Below, in pieces: positions 61,757-64,000 of a DNA stretch of 64,000 nt. Location: positions 57,408,705 through 57,472,704 of the forward strand of contig CM042012.1 of NCBI GenBank assembly GCA_023525715.1, given 5' to 3'. The translations under genes and the position numbers were made by a program. Under the pieces are notes generated by a model that saw only the letters and a list, made by a program, of their open reading frames with translations, had not been told where the DNA came from and searched no databases. Positions within the stretch are counted from its first letter, which is position 1; every line of letters starts with the position of its first letter. This DNA comes from Cichorium intybus (taxonomy: Eukaryota; Streptophyta; Magnoliopsida; Asterales; Asteraceae).

Positions 61757-63512
61757 TGTAACGTCCCAAAATCCAGTGTAAAATTTTTGTTTTTAAAACG
61801 GGTCAAGTACAATAAACTATTTCCAAAATAAAGCCTTTTAATTAAAACTGATTATTTAAAACACATAAATCGTACTTATCAAAACATTTTTAAACATTAT
61901 CCAACAGAATGCTTAAATACCAAATCTTCAGATGCGGTACAGTCGTGCCGTGCTCCAAGCTCAAGCCAGTAGATACTTGAAAAACAGTTAGGGTGAAAGA
62001 GTAAGCACAAAGCTTAGTGAGTTCCCCAAAATACCACACGATTCATCACATAAAATCATTGTTTAATAAATCATCGTTCGACTCTTGGGCTTGCCCCGAT
62101 CCGTTGGTAATCATCATTGACTCTTGGGCTTGCCCCGATCTGTCGATAATCATCATTAACTCTCGGGCTTGCCCCGATCCGTTAGTAATCATTGTTGACT
62201 CTCGGGCTTGCCCCGATTCGTCAGTAATCATCGTTGACTCTCGGGCTTGCCCCGATCCGTCAGTAATCATCGTTTGACTCTCGGGCTTGCCCCGATCCGT
62301 CAGTAATCATCGTAAGGCACATACAGCACATTTCTACACACAGTAATTAAGTTTCATACGCATGTAACTTCACACATAGTATAGTGAGAAGACTCACCTG
62401 ATCCGCAAAGCCAGACAGCACTCCTCACGTGCGTTTTAGATCTGACAACGTGAACTTCCTAACAAGGATAAACTCCAATTAGAACTTCCTAAATCCTAAA
62501 CATGATAATCCTCTAAGACCGTATCTCAAACCCTCAAGTTTGACCAAAAGTCAAACTGGTCAAAAAAGTCAACGGTCAAATGTCAAAGTCAAAGTCAACG
62601 GTCAACAAGAAGTTAGCGCCGCTAACTTCCCTAGTTAGCGTCACTAGCTATGAACAGCCTCAAAAGTCTATTAAGCTCTTTATCCATTCAGCCAAAGTCT
62701 TAAACCCTCCAGGAACCTTCCAAACAGTCCCTAAGTCCATAAAAATATTAAATTTAACATCCAAACATAACCATGCCAGCTCAACAACAAGATCTACGTC
62801 CAAAATGGCCCAAAACTCAACAAAACTACCCAAGAGAGTTTGGCTTACTCTCTAAACCAACTTAATGGTTCTAAATAAGGACTTAAAGGCATAAAGTTCC
62901 AAACTTTATCCTTCCCAACCATAGACAATCACCAAAAGAGACCATAACCTCATTTCAATCCATAAAATCTCACTAATAACACAATAAGAACCTTAAAAAT
63001 GCATAAAGGTTAGAACTTTACTCACAATGGTCCAGAAACAAGAGGTTTAGCTGATTTCCACATGAACAAAACCTCTTAGCAACACCATGCATCCTCTAGC
63101 ATCATAATCTCTTTAATAAAGTCTTCCAAAGTGACCAAATGAGCCAAAAATCATCCAAGGGAGCTAGAGAGAGAGTTTGAACGTTCTTGGGGGGATGAAA
63201 GATGATGTTTGGCAGCTGCCCTAGGGTTCCCAACCCTTAAATATGACTCATACCTCAAAAACTAGGGTTTTGGCCCAAAATCAGCAGTTAGCATCGCTAA
63301 CTCTTCAGTTATCGTCGCAAACTGTGAAACGTGCAAACCCACTACTGAAGCCACTCATCAGTGTCGCTAAAAGAGAACAATAGCATCGCTGATACCATCA
63401 TTAGCTTCGCCAATAATAGCATTAGCGGCACTAATTCCATTTTCCCCATCTTTTCCATTTTTGCTTCCTTTTTTGCGTTTGAACTCGAACCTTTCGGGAT
63501 TAGGGTCTTACA
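61757..63512 (-). mobile_element. Solo LTR G (gypsy, 1756 bp) inside the gypsy F LTR
   Basis: The plus strand reads TGTAACGTCCC at the left and GGGTCTTACA at the right. The target duplication gcgac is perfect at 61752-61756 and 63513-63517. Orientation is taken as minus, because its left end (CCCAAAATCC) and the AGCTTAGTGA(A/G)TTC block match gypsy C's LTR in the same sense. No internal region remains, so it is a solo LTR. It holds a 39-bp minisatellite and several TTAGCG-type palindromes. Confidence 0.88.
62080..62313. repeat. 39-bp minisatellite, six units, in solo LTR G
   Basis: The unit GACTCTCGGGCTTGCCCCGA plus TCCGTCAGTAATCATCGTT repeats six times at 62080, 62119, 62158, 62197, 62236 and 62276, with few changes. 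The CGGGCTTGCCCCG part is itself an imperfect palindrome. Because 39 is a multiple of three, both strands stay open, but there is no sign of a gene. Confidence 0.95.
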
Positions 63513-64000
63513 GCGACTTGCTATTTGGTGAAATGGAGTCAAAAGTACGAACCAATAGAGAAAATGAAGATTAGCGATGCTAAGGTGTATGTTAGTGCCG
63601 CTAACCATTAGCGACGCTAATGTTTAAGTTAGCGACGCTAACATCGTGCCTGACAGATTTCCATTTAAGCCTTGGTTTGGTCATTTGGGGTGTATTCTCT
63701 CATTCCAGAAGCTGCGAACATCAGATGATTTTCAGGGTATTTTGAGGTGAAAATCATCAAATTGAAGAGGAGATTTAAGGGCTTTTTCATATAAATCAAT
63801 ATTAAGGTTAGTGTGTGTTTGTTTGTGCATTTGCTAAGTTGATTTAGCTTAATTGGTTGATAAGAAAATGGTGCAATGGAAGGGTTTATGTGTGTAATCA
63901 AATGGGATGATGTATTCCTTGGTGTTTAGAAGTAAAAAAAAAGTTTTATGTGAAAAACACATGGACAGCTGGACTGTTCATAGTTAGCGGCGCTAACTAT

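Larger units (their letters stand above)
61451..64000 (+). repeat. Gypsy F 3' LTR, interrupted and running off the window
   Basis: It starts TGTAATACCCAAGAAGC after the polypurine tract. It is split at 61756/63518 by solo LTR G and continues past 64000. It carries several near-palindromes of the form TTAGCG-N-CGCTAA (63571, 63592, 63608, 63629, 63985). Confidence 0.72.

Noticed and set aside
62017..62277. Open frame with a 13-residue repeat
   Set aside because: A by-product of the 39-bp minisatellite; both strands are open.
62080..62313. CRISPR-like array
   Set aside because: Units are contiguous near-identical repeats without distinct spacers, in a plant LTR; this is a minisatellite.
61451..63512. 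LTRs F and G as the two LTRs of one element
   Set aside because: Their ends differ (TGTAATACCC versus TGTAACGTCC), G has its own gcgac duplication inside F, and orientations differ.

Overview
The window is plant nuclear DNA, almost certainly from a eudicot and possibly an asterid. The evidence is GT-AG introns, an AT-rich background, a degenerate TIR-NBS-LRR resistance gene, plant Ty1/copia and Ty3/gypsy LTR retrotransposons, LINEs and Mutator-like MITEs. No bacterial or organellar signal was seen. The only host gene that reads intact is a six-exon ACT-domain protein of the ACR9/ACR10 type at 49190-52536 (+). Nearly everything else is transposable-element DNA of very different ages.

Layout. 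1-8430 is old sequence: a 5'-truncated LINE with a perfect 19-bp target duplication (139-858), a Mutator-like MITE with a 10-bp duplication (2720-3093), and a broken TNL gene (5952-8034) split by an 837-bp fold-back element (7099-7935). 8431-32942 is a three-level nest. Copia B (8431-32942, TSD gaatt) has copia A (8705-25370, TSD taatt) inside its left LTR. Copia A has gypsy C (10878-19951, minus strand, TSD acaca) inside its gag. LTR pairs match in length (about 775, 643 and 2020 bp) and become more alike inward (about 20 differences, then one, then one). Removing C restores A's gag frame exactly.

33221-40004 joins the 5' part of an Athila-like gypsy (H) to the 3' part of a gutted copia (D). 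40005-46890 holds a LINE relic and an unassigned LTR element (I). The left copy of I carries a solo LTR of the H family and its right copy preserves the empty site. After the ACR gene, 52849-58900 holds three copia relics with two long (TA)n tracts. 58900-64000 is the 3' end of a gypsy (F), with a hairpin-dense stretch before its polypurine tract and a solo LTR (G) inside its 3' LTR; F runs off the window.

The most unusual signals are structural. (1) Untranslated leaders of the copias share small hairpins whose arms change in a compensating way while the loops stay fixed. (2) 59130-61430 carries many short perfect hairpins, several around a GGTGAAA-type loop. (3) The F and G LTRs share a repeated palindrome TTAGCG-N-CGCTAA. 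(4) The gypsy C gag-protease junction appears to carry a 96-nt in-frame intron.
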